DNA from: Sphingomonas sp. Leaf17 | Lineage (GTDB): Bacteria; Pseudomonadota; Alphaproteobacteria; Sphingomonadales; Sphingomonadaceae | Assembly (NCBI RefSeq): GCF_001421505.1 | Contig: NZ_LMKL01000001.1 | Span: forward strand, 248,001 to 312,000 | Length of the DNA stretch: 64,000 bases | Direction of reading: 5' to 3' | Shown: in pieces, positions 27,464 to 34,779 of the stretch | Position numbering within the stretch: the first letter of the stretch is position 1 | Layout of the letters: the number at the start of each line of letters is the position of its first letter | Position numbers and translations under genes: made by a program | Notes under the pieces: generated by a model | Told to the model about the DNA's origin: nothing | What the model saw: the letters and a program-made list of their open reading frames with translations, nothing else | Database searches by the model: none

Positions 27464-27494
27464 CGTCATTGCTTCGCCTGCGCTCGCAATGACG
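27464..27494. repeat. Truncated CGTCATTGCGAGC-family repeat
   Basis: CGTCATTGC (27464-27472) and GCAATGACG (27486-27494) are the outer nine bases of the family, around a shortened core that keeps GCTTCGC and GCGCTCG. This looks like an internal deletion of a full copy. It sits in the nagZ leader. Confidence 0.7.
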
Positions 27495-27504
27495 GTGGGC
27501 AGGT

Positions 27505-28239
27505 TCAGCTCGTGACGAAGCAGCTCTCGCCCGCCACGCGCAGGCGACCGCACAGGTCAGCCGCCTGTCCGGCGCTGCCCGCGTTCACGCGCAGCCGGTA
27601 CAGCGTCTTGCCGTTGCGCTCGACCGGCTCGACCGTCTTGCCCAGCGCGGACAGATAGCCGAACCGCTTGGAGAAATTGCCCCAGGATGCGTTGGCGACC
27701 GCTTCGCTCGGATACGCACCAAGCTGGATCAGCGCGCCACCCGCATTCGCGCCGGGGACTGCACTGCGCGGTGCGCCCATCGGTGGGGCGGCGACCAGCC
27801 GCCCGCCGGATGCCGGAACCTGCGACACCGCGTTGCGACCGCCCGGACCGGTCTGCGCGGCCGGCGTTGCGGCACGGCGACCGGCTACCGGTGCCTCGGG
27901 CACGGCCTTCAGGTCGACATTGCCGTTGCCGGCCCCCGCGCCGGCGCTGGTCGCGACGGCGGCATCGCCCTCGCCATTGACCTTCAGCCCGCCGGGATCG
28001 TTCGGGCGAACCTTGTAGTCGCCCTCCTGCGCGGCGATCAGCGTGCCGTCGCCACCGGTCGGGCTACGATGCAGCATCGTGAACACGCCGAACAGCACCG
28101 CCGCCAGCACGCCCAGACCCAGCACCACCAGCGCGATGGTGCGGCCGGTGTTGCTCGGCTCGGGCTCGTCCGGTTCGACCGTTTCCAGCCAGGGCAGACG
28201 GTCCTCGTCGCGCAGGTCCATCTCGTCGGCCGCCATCAT
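27505..28239 (-). CDS. SPOR-domain membrane protein
   Basis: A 244-residue bitopic protein. The N-terminus is acidic and cytoplasmic (about 1-30), with one transmembrane helix (TIALVVLGLGVLAAVLFGVF, about 34-53), a Gly/Ala/Pro-rich periplasmic linker, and a C-terminal SPOR domain (about 165-244) that includes ALIQLGAYPSEAVANASWG. SPOR domains bind denuded septal peptidoglycan, so a role in division or wall remodelling is likely. Its ATG overlaps the argS stop by four bases. Neighbour nagZ recycles wall fragments, which suits this role. Confidence 0.88.
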   Translation of the reverse strand: MMAADEMDLRDEDRLPWLETVEPDEPEPSNTGRTIALVVLGLGVLAAVLFGVFTMLHRSPTGGDGTLIAAQEGDYKVRPNDPGGLKVNGEGDAAVATSAGAGAGNGNVDLKAVPEAPVAGRRAATPAAQTGPGGRNAVSQVPASGGRLVAAPPMGAPRSAVPGANAGGALIQLGAYPSEAVANASWGNFSKRFGYLSALGKTVEPVERNGKTLYRLRVNAGSAGQAADLCGRLRVAGESCFVTS

Positions 28240-29960
28240 TTCATCTCCGAAACCGCTTCGACCCCCATAATGGACAAGCCGTTACGAATTACTTGCCCGA
28301 TTGCGGCGGCGAGGAAAAGCCGTGCGCGCGTCGCCTCCGCATCGTCCACGACCAGGAAACGCCGGTCCGGGCGATCGTTGCCGACATTCCACGCCGCGTG
28401 GAACTCGGCCGCCAAGTCATAGAGATAGAAGGCGATCCGGTGCGGTTCGCGGGCGGTCGCCGCCGTCTCGACGATGCGCGGGAACTGCGCGGCCAGCTTC
28501 ACCAGTGCCAGCTCGTCCGTCTCAAGCCGGGACAGGTCGGCCGAACCGCCCGCGATTCCCGCCTCGGCCGCGCGGCGGTGGAGCGACTGGATCCGGGCAT
28601 GGGCATACTGGACGTAGAAGACGGGATTGTCCTTCGACGCCTCGACCACCTTGGCGAAGTCGAAATCCATCTGCGCATCGGACCGGCGGGTCAGCATCGT
28701 GAAGCGCACGACGTCCTTGCCGACCTCGTTCACGACATCGGCCAGCGTCACGAAATTGCCCGCGCGCTTGGACATCTTCACCGGCTCGCCACCGCGCAGC
28801 AGGCGGACCATCTGCACCAGCTTCACGTCCAGCTTGACCGCACCGCTGGTCAGCGCCGCGACCGAGGCGACGATGCGCTTGACGGTGCCGGCATGGTCCG
28901 CACCCCAGATATCGATCAGTGCATCGGCGGTCTGTGCCTTCTGGTAGTGATACGCCATGTCCGCGCCGAAATAGGTCCAGCTGCCGTTCGACTTCTTGAT
29001 CGGCCGGTCCTGATCGTCGCCGAACTGCGTCGAGCGGAACAGCGGCAACTCGACCGGTTCCCAGTCGTCGGGCGTCTCGCCCTTCGGCGCTTCCAGCACG
29101 CCGTCATAGATCAGGTCGCGCGCGCGCAGCGTCGCCTCGGCCTCCTCGGGCTTGCCGGCGGCCTGCAGCTCGGCCTCCGACGAGAAGACGTCGTGGCGGA
29201 TGCCCAGCAGCGCGAGATCGGCGCGGATCATGTCCATCATCGCCGCGACCGCGCGGGTGCGGAACAGGACCAGCCATTCGCCCTCGGGTGCGGCGACGTA
29301 GCGATCGCCATATTCCGTGCCGAGATCCTGGCCGATCTGCACCAGATAATCGCCGGGATACAGGCCCTCGGGAATCGTCACGGTCTCGCCGAGCGCCTCG
29401 CGGTAACGCAGGTGGACCGAGCGGGCGAGGACATCGACCTGGCCGCCCGCGTCGTTGACGTAATATTCGCGGATGACGTTGTGCCCGGCCCATTCGAGCA
29501 GCGCGGCCAGCGCATCGCCGACGACCGCGCCGCGGCAATGGCCCATGTGCATCGGCCCGGTGGGATTGGCCGAGACATATTCGATGTTGACCGTGTTGCC
29601 GGCCCCGCGCGTCGAGCGGCCATAATCCGCGCCGCCCTCATGGATCGCGCGCAACTCGCCCTTCCAGCTGTCGGACGTCAGCGTCATGTTGATGAAGCCC
29701 GGTCCCGCGACGGCGACGCCGGCGACCTCGTCGATCTTCTCCAGTTCGGCGGCCAGCGCGGCGGCCAGCGCGCGCGGATTGGTGCCGGCGGGCTTGGCCA
29801 GCACCATTGCCGCATTGGTCGCCAGATCGCCGTGCGTGGCATCGCGCGGCGGCTCCACGGTCACGTTCGCGCGGTTCAGATCGGCGGGCAAGGTGCCGGC
29901 GGCGACCAGTGCATCGAGCGCCGCGTCGATGTGCGCGGTGAAACGGGAGTAGAGCGTCAT
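28236..29960 (-). CDS. argS: Arginyl-tRNA synthetase
   Basis: Class I aminoacyl-tRNA synthetase of 574 residues. The HIGH-type signature is in NPTGPMHMGHCRGAVVGD near residues 132-149, and KMSK in KMSKRAGNF near 400. An N-terminal additional domain that recognises the tRNA D-loop (about 1-110) and a C-terminal DALR anticodon-binding domain (about 465-574, ending VRNGLSIMGVEAVSEMK) complete the order. It heads the argS-SPOR-nagZ operon. Confidence 0.96.
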   Translation of the reverse strand: MTLYSRFTAHIDAALDALVAAGTLPADLNRANVTVEPPRDATHGDLATNAAMVLAKPAGTNPRALAAALAAELEKIDEVAGVAVAGPGFINMTLTSDSWKGELRAIHEGGADYGRSTRGAGNTVNIEYVSANPTGPMHMGHCRGAVVGDALAALLEWAGHNVIREYYVNDAGGQVDVLARSVHLRYREALGETVTIPEGLYPGDYLVQIGQDLGTEYGDRYVAAPEGEWLVLFRTRAVAAMMDMIRADLALLGIRHDVFSSEAELQAAGKPEEAEATLRARDLIYDGVLEAPKGETPDDWEPVELPLFRSTQFGDDQDRPIKKSNGSWTYFGADMAYHYQKAQTADALIDIWGADHAGTVKRIVASVAALTSGAVKLDVKLVQMVRLLRGGEPVKMSKRAGNFVTLADVVNEVGKDVVRFTMLTRRSDAQMDFDFAKVVEASKDNPVFYVQYAHARIQSLHRRAAEAGIAGGSADLSRLETDELALVKLAAQFPRIVETAATAREPHRIAFYLYDLAAEFHAAWNVGNDRPDRRFLVVDDAEATRARLFLAAAIGQVIRNGLSIMGVEAVSEMK

Positions 29961-30061
29961 GGGGAACGGGCCTTCGCGAATGATCGGCGGCCCCTAGCAG
30001 GTCGGAAAAGGGAGGCCAACCTTGGGCCGTTTCATCCGCCGTCATCCTCGCGCAGGCGATG

Positions 30062-30102
30062 GTCCCGCTTCTTCTGTATCGAATACGTCGAAGAAGCGGG
30101 AC
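30062..30102. repeat. Perfect 13-bp inverted repeat between PQQ dehydrogenase and argS
   Basis: GTCCCGCTTCTTC (30062-30074) pairs perfectly with GAAGAAGCGGGAC (30090-30102). An inner GTAT/ATAC pair (30076-30079 and 30083-30086) extends the hairpin. It lies 26 bases beyond the stop of the sugar dehydrogenase gene on the same strand. It may serve as its transcription end or be a single copy of an interspersed repeat. No U-run follows. Confidence 0.6.
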
Positions 30103-30127
30103 GCGCGCGCGGGCGACGGGTAGGGCA

Positions 30128-31255
30128 TTATTTCTTCGCCGCCGTCAGCTTCAGCAGCCGCCCCTGCGACTCGCCGCCATCCTCCAGCAACCAGATCGCG
30201 CCGTCCGGCCCCTGCTCGACCTCGCGGATACGCGCGCCCATGTCCCACTGGTCGCCTTTGGCCGCGCTGGTGCCGTTCAGGTCGACGCGGACCAGGGATT
30301 TCGACGACAAGCCGCCAATGAAGGCATCGCCGCGCCACTGCGGGAACATCGCCCCCGAATAGATCATCAGCCCGGCCGGGGAGATGACCGGGTTCCACGA
30401 CACCTTCGGCGCTTCATACCCGTCTCCGGCCTTGTGATCGGGGATGTCGCGACCGTCATAGTGTGAGCCGTTCGAGGCGTTGGGCCAGCCATAGTTGCGG
30501 CCGGGCAGGATCAGATTGACCTCGTCGCCGCCCTTTGGTCCCATTTCCTGTTCCCACAGATTGCCCTTCGCATCGAAGGCGATCCCGAGCAGGTTGCGAT
30601 GACCATAGGACCAGATTTCGGGCAGGAACCCCCTGGCGGCGAGCGGATTGCCCGGTGCCGGCTTGCCGTCGAGGGTCAGGCGCAGCACCTTGCCGAGCGG
30701 CAGTTTGGGATCCTGCGCGGGCGTGAACTTCTGGCGTTCGCCGGCGGTGAAGAACAGGTATCGGCCGTCCGGCGAAAAGGCGATGCGGCCGGAATAATGG
30801 CCGTTGCCCGGCACCTTGGGCGCGCGCCACAGGGTCTGGACATTCTCCAGCCTGGCGGTCGTGCCGTCCTCGACCAGCTTCGCGCGGGCAAGGACCACGC
30901 CCTTGCCGCCGGCCCCGGCCTCCGAATAGCTGAAATACAGCATGCCCGACAGGTTGGCGGCATCCGGCGGGACGACCACGTCCATCAGTCCGCCCTGCCC
31001 CTCGCTGTCGACCGCCGGCACGCCGGTGACGTCGATGATTCGTCCGTCCTCGAACGGCACCAGCTTCATTGCGCCCTTCTTCTCGGTGACGAGCATGTAC
31101 ATCTCCCACGGGGTCATCGCCCAGGGTGAGTCGAAGTCGGCAATCTCGGTCACGGTGAAGGGCTTGGCGGCGGTCTTCGGGCCCGCGCCCTGCGGTTGTG
31201 CCGAACAGGCGGCGGAGGCGAGCAGGGTGACGGCGAACAGGGTGCGGCGAATCAT
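30128..31255 (-). CDS. PQQ-dependent sugar dehydrogenase-like beta-propeller
   Basis: A 375-residue exported soluble-aldose/sorbosone dehydrogenase-type protein. The signal peptide MIRRTLFAVTLLASAACSAQ has Cys17, possibly a lipoprotein cysteine but with Ser at -3. The propeller carries EGQGGLMDVVVPP near residue 88, then YGHRNLLGIAFDAKGNLWEQ near 233 and GPKGGDEVNLI, the segments that bind PQQ and calcium in this family. Substrate unknown. The first blade is odd: PWAMTPWEMYMLVTEKKG has no Asp/Gly-rich turn. The ATG at 31255 starts the signal peptide. Confidence 0.82.
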   Translation of the reverse strand: MIRRTLFAVTLLASAACSAQPQGAGPKTAAKPFTVTEIADFDSPWAMTPWEMYMLVTEKKGAMKLVPFEDGRIIDVTGVPAVDSEGQGGLMDVVVPPDAANLSGMLYFSYSEAGAGGKGVVLARAKLVEDGTTARLENVQTLWRAPKVPGNGHYSGRIAFSPDGRYLFFTAGERQKFTPAQDPKLPLGKVLRLTLDGKPAPGNPLAARGFLPEIWSYGHRNLLGIAFDAKGNLWEQEMGPKGGDEVNLILPGRNYGWPNASNGSHYDGRDIPDHKAGDGYEAPKVSWNPVISPAGLMIYSGAMFPQWRGDAFIGGLSSKSLVRVDLNGTSAAKGDQWDMGARIREVEQGPDGAIWLLEDGGESQGRLLKLTAAKK

Positions 31256-31320
31256 GTGAAGTCTCTCCCGGAAATCGACCATGAAAACGCTGCGAACGGC
31301 CGCAAGGTTGCCGCGCTTGC

Positions 31321-31409
31321 GAAAGCCCGTCACCCGGCGTATAGCGGCCGGGCTTTCTCTACATCGTCAGATGAAGAGGCTGCGGGGTTCGCCCCGCGGC
31401 GCAGACCTC
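31321..31409 (+). promoter_or_regulatory. rimP leader with competing hairpins
   Basis: GAAAGCCCG (31321-31329) can pair perfectly with CGGGCTTTC (31349-31357), followed by TCT, like an attenuator. The overlapping stem CCCGGC (31333-31338)/GCCGGG (31347-31352) excludes it. A third hairpin GCGGGG-TTCG-CCCCGC (31382-31397), enclosed by GAGG/CCTC (31376-31379 and 31406-31409), ends 17 bases before the rimP ATG. The structures are seen, and their regulatory role is inferred. Confidence 0.45.
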
Positions 31410-31426
31410 CCGTGCATGGAGCCGTG

Positions 31427-32023
31427 ATGGCGGATATCGCCCTGTTGACCGCGTTGATCGAACCCGAAGCCACGGCTTTGGGCCTCTCCCTCGTGCGTGT
31501 GCGGATGCAGGGCGGCAAGTCCGACCCGACGCTGCAGGTCATGGCCGAGCGCCCCGACACGCGCCAGCTGGTGATCGAGGATTGCGCCGAGCTGTCGCGC
31601 CGAATCTCCGACAAGTTCGACGCGCTGGAGGCCGAGGGCAAGGACCCGATCGCCGAGGCATATCGCCTTGAAGTGTCCAGCCCCGGCATCGACCGCCCGC
31701 TGACCCGGTTGCAGGACTTTGCCGACTGGGCCGGACAGGAGGCGCGTATCCGGCTGGTCGCGCCGTTTGAGGATCGCAAGCAGATTTCGGGCGATATCGT
31801 CGGTGTCGAAGGCACGAAGATCACCATCGACGTGAACAGGCACAAGATGATGACGATCGACTATGACCAGGTGGCTGATGCCAAGCTGGTGATGACCGAT
31901 CGCCTCATCGCCGCGACCGCGCCGCTTTCCACCGAAGGCGCGGACGAGCTATTCTATCAGGACGACGACGCGCCGGACGCGGAAACGCACGGCGCGGACA
32001 CCAGCGAAGAAGGACAGGATTGA
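31427..32023 (+). CDS. rimP: Ribosome maturation factor RimP
   Basis: Needed for maturation of the 30S subunit. A 198-residue protein with the N-terminal alpha/beta domain (LIEPEATALGLSLVRVRMQG, VIEDCAELSRRISDKFD, YRLEVSSPGIDRPL at about 84-97) and a C-terminal SH3-like domain (IRLVAPFEDRKQISGDIVG). An acidic tail of about 30 residues (DDDAPDAETHGADTSEEG) extends beyond the usual end. The stop overlaps the nusA ATG as TGATG. The rimP-nusA-infB order is conserved across bacteria. Confidence 0.95.
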   Translation: MADIALLTALIEPEATALGLSLVRVRMQGGKSDPTLQVMAERPDTRQLVIEDCAELSRRISDKFDALEAEGKDPIAEAYRLEVSSPGIDRPLTRLQDFADWAGQEARIRLVAPFEDRKQISGDIVGVEGTKITIDVNRHKMMTIDYDQVADAKLVMTDRLIAATAPLSTEGADELFYQDDDAPDAETHGADTSEEGQD

Positions 32024-33723
32024 TGGCCACGGCAGTCACCGCGAACCGTGCGGAACTGATCGCGATCGCAAATGCGGTCGCCTCGGAAAAGATGATCGAC
32101 AAGGCCATCGTCATCGAGGCGATGGAGGACGCGATCCAGCGCGCCGCGCGCCAGCGTTACGGTGCCGAAAACGACATCCGCGCCAAGCTGGACCCGCAGA
32201 CTGGCGACCTTCGCCTGTGGCGCGTGGTCGAGGTGGTCGAGGCCGTCGATGACTATTTCAAGCAGGTCGACGTCGCGCAGGCGCAGAAGCTGCAGAAGGG
32301 CGCGACGCTGGGCGATTATATCGTCGATCCGCTGCCCCCGATCGAATTCGGCCGCATCGCCGCACAGGCCGCCAAGCAGGTCATCTTCCAGAAGGTCCGC
32401 GACGCCGAGCGCGAGCGCCAGTACGAAGAGTTCAAGGACCGGATGGGCGAGATCATCACCGGTGTCGTCAAGCGCGTCGAGTTCGGCCACGTCGTGGTCG
32501 ACCTTGGCCGCGCCGAGGGCGTCATCCGCCGCGACGCGCAGATTCCGCGCGAAGTGGTGCGCGTCAACGACCGCATCCGCTCGCTGATCCTGAACGTCCG
32601 CCGCGAGAATCGCGGGCCGCAGATTTTCCTGAGCCGCGCGCATCCCGACTTCATGAAGAAGCTGTTCGCGCAGGAAGTGCCCGAAATCTATGACGGCATC
32701 ATCGAGATCAAGGCCGCCGCGCGCGATCCGGGCAGCCGCGCCAAGATCGGCGTCATCAGCCATGATTCGAGCATCGACCCGGTCGGTGCCTGCGTCGGCA
32801 TGAAGGGCAGCCGCGTCCAGGCCGTCGTGCAGGAAATGCAGGGCGAGAAGATCGACATCATCCCCTGGTCGCCCGACACCGCGACCTTCGTGGTCAATGC
32901 GTTGCAGCCGGCCAGCGTCAGCCGCGTCGTGATCGACGAGGAAGAAGACCGGATCGAGGTCGTCGTGCCCGACGATCAGCTCAGCCTTGCCATCGGTCGC
33001 CGTGGGCAGAACGTCCGTCTCGCCAGCCAGCTGACCGGCAGCGCGATTGACATCCTGACCGAAGCCGATGCCTCCGAAAAGCGCCAGAAGGAGTTCGTCA
33101 CCAACTCCGAGCTGTTCCAGAACGAACTCGACGTCGACGAGACGCTCGCGCAACTGCTGGTCGCCGAAGGCTTCGGCAGCCTGGAGGAAGTCGCCTATGT
33201 CGAGGTCGATGAGATCGCGTCGATCGAGGGCTTCGACGAGGATCTGGCCGCCGAGTTGCAGAACCGTGCGACCGAGGCGCTGGACCGCCGCGAAGCGACC
33301 AACCGCGACGAGCGCGTTGCGCTTGGCGTCGAGGATGCGCTGGCCGAGCTGCCCTATCTGACCGAGGCAATGCTGGTCACGCTGGGCAAGGCGGGCATCA
33401 AGACGCTCGACGATCTGGCCGATCTGGCCACCGACGAGCTGGTCGAGAAGAAGCGCGCCGAGCCGCGTCGCCGCAATGAGGACGCACCGAAGCGGGCCGA
33501 ACCGAAGGGCGGGATTCTCGCGGAGTATGGCCTGAGCGACGAGCAGGGCAACGAGATCATCATGGCCGCCCGCGCGCACTGGTTCGAGGACGAGGCTCCG
33601 GCAGCAGAGACCGGGGACGAGGCTGAGGCTGAGGCTGAGGCTGAGGCTGAGGCTGAGGCTGACGAAGCCGTGCAGGACGATGCGGCAAAGGCATCGACCG
33701 AGCAGAACGACAAGACCGCCTGA
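32023..33723 (+). CDS. nusA: Transcription termination/antitermination factor NusA
   Basis: Binds RNA polymerase and nascent RNA to modulate pausing and termination. It has 566 residues. The N-terminal RNAP-binding domain (about 1-130) contains MEDAIQRAARQRYG. S1 (about 135-200) includes VKRVEFGHVVVDLGRAEGVI, KH1/KH2 (about 205-350) includes VGACVGMKGSRVQAVVQEMQ, and the helix-hairpin-helix C-terminal repeats lie at about 370-540. Just before the end, seven perfect GAGGCT units (33619-33660) encode a Glu-Ala run. The stop overlaps the next ATG. Confidence 0.96.
   Translation: MATAVTANRAELIAIANAVASEKMIDKAIVIEAMEDAIQRAARQRYGAENDIRAKLDPQTGDLRLWRVVEVVEAVDDYFKQVDVAQAQKLQKGATLGDYIVDPLPPIEFGRIAAQAAKQVIFQKVRDAERERQYEEFKDRMGEIITGVVKRVEFGHVVVDLGRAEGVIRRDAQIPREVVRVNDRIRSLILNVRRENRGPQIFLSRAHPDFMKKLFAQEVPEIYDGIIEIKAAARDPGSRAKIGVISHDSSIDPVGACVGMKGSRVQAVVQEMQGEKIDIIPWSPDTATFVVNALQPASVSRVVIDEEEDRIEVVVPDDQLSLAIGRRGQNVRLASQLTGSAIDILTEADASEKRQKEFVTNSELFQNELDVDETLAQLLVAEGFGSLEEVAYVEVDEIASIEGFDEDLAAELQNRATEALDRREATNRDERVALGVEDALAELPYLTEAMLVTLGKAGIKTLDDLADLATDELVEKKRAEPRRRNEDAPKRAEPKGGILAEYGLSDEQGNEIIMAARAHWFEDEAPAAETGDEAEAEAEAEAEAEADEAVQDDAAKASTEQNDKTA
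33619..33660 (+). repeat. (GAGGCT)7 microsatellite in the nusA 3' end
   Basis: Seven perfect tandem hexamers encode alternating Glu-Ala. Unit changes add or remove two residues without a frameshift, so the protein tail length can vary between strains by replication slippage. Confidence 0.9.
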
Positions 33724-33959
33724 TGCCGTTCGTCAGCATCCGCATGGCCGGCTCCGCCACGAAGGAGCAGAAGGCCGGCCTCGTCGCGGATGTGACGCGG
33801 TCGCTGGTCGAGCGGCTGGGCAAGAACCCGGCCGCCGTCCAGATCGTGATCGAGGAAGTCTCGACCGAGAATTACGGAGCCGGCGGTCAGTTGATCGCGG
33901 ATCGTGATGCCGCCGACGCCAATCCACGGGAGGACGCGCATGCGGAACTCCCACGATGA
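33723..33959 (+). CDS. 4-oxalocrotonate tautomerase family protein
   Basis: A 78-residue protein. The catalytic Pro directly follows the initiator Met (MPFVSIRMAGSATKEQKAGL), as required for tautomerase chemistry. The middle fits the family (VADVTRSLVERLGKNPAAVQ, IVIEEVSTENYGAGGQL). Substrate unknown. It is wedged between nusA (1-base TGATG overlap) and the ylxR gene (20-base overlap), an unusual position for a metabolic tautomerase. The last 16 residues are a non-conserved extension created over the ylxR ribosome site. Confidence 0.85.
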   Translation: MPFVSIRMAGSATKEQKAGLVADVTRSLVERLGKNPAAVQIVIEEVSTENYGAGGQLIADRDAADANPREDAHAELPR

Positions 33960-34779
33960 TTCGCGCGGACTGACCCTCCCTTCGCAGCGTGCGAAGGGCC
34001 GGCGTGGCGCCTTCCCCGCTGCCGCCGCCGGCGCGGATACCGACACGGACGCCGTTGCCGATGCTGTCGGTGATGACGGTCCCGTGCGCCGCTGTATCCT
34101 GTCCGGCGTGCGGGACGACCGCGACACGATGGTCCGGCTGGCGCTGGCCCCCGACGGGCAGATCCTGCCCGACGTGCGGGCCAAGGCCCCGGGGCGCGGC
34201 GCGTGGATCGGCGTGACCCGGGCAGAACTTGAGGTTGCGCAGAAGAAGGGCAAGCTGAAGGGCGGCCTTGCGCGCGCGTTCAGGACGGCCGAGTTCGTCA
34301 TCCCGGCGGATCTTCCCGCGAGGATTGAGGCGGCGCTGACCCGCAACGCGCTCGACCGACTCGGCCTCGAATCGCGCAGCGGCAAGCTGCTGACCGGGTC
34401 CGATAAGATCGAGGGCGAGGCGCGCGCAGGCCGGCTGATCGCGCTGTATCACGCCGCCGATGCCAAGGACGATGGCCGGCGAAAGCTGGCCCAGGCGTGG
34501 CGTGTCGGCACCGATCGCGAAGGCTCCGATCTCAAGGGGTTGGCGTTGCCGGTCGGACGCCCCATATTGTCATTGGCGCTGGGCCGTGAAAATGTGGTAC
34601 ACATTGGCCTTACCGACCGCGCTGCAGCAAAGCGGGTGAGCGAAGCGCTCGACCGCTGGTTGCATTTTATCGGACCCGAATCTTCTCCCGTGCCTTGCGA
34701 AACGGCCTCGCAGGGCGCATCGGCGTCCGGACTTTCCGGCACCCTACCGGCCGTGAACCGCTACGAGGAATTTGAGTGA
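33940..34779 (+). CDS. ylxR: YlxR (DUF448) nucleic-acid-binding protein fused to an L7Ae-like domain
   Basis: A 279-residue protein. An N-terminal basic/Ala-rich stretch precedes a YlxR domain at about 45-125 (VRRCILSGVRDDRDTMVRLA, then APGRGAWIGVTR). The second half (about 130-245) looks like the L7Ae/YlxQ fold: RLGLESRSGKLLTGSDKIEG, then AGRLIALYHAADAKDDGRRK. In Gram-positive operons, YlxR and YlxQ are separate neighbours between nusA and infB. GGAGG lies six bases before the ATG at 33940. Its stop overlaps the infB GTG start by three bases. Confidence 0.87.
   Translation: MRNSHDDSRGLTLPSQRAKGRRGAFPAAAAGADTDTDAVADAVGDDGPVRRCILSGVRDDRDTMVRLALAPDGQILPDVRAKAPGRGAWIGVTRAELEVAQKKGKLKGGLARAFRTAEFVIPADLPARIEAALTRNALDRLGLESRSGKLLTGSDKIEGEARAGRLIALYHAADAKDDGRRKLAQAWRVGTDREGSDLKGLALPVGRPILSLALGRENVVHIGLTDRAAAKRVSEALDRWLHFIGPESSPVPCETASQGASASGLSGTLPAVNRYEEFE

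Noticed and set aside
28293-30362. A 689-codon plus-strand frame antisense to argS
   Set aside because: argS is complete with HMGH and KMSK motifs. The antisense translation lacks any domain pattern.
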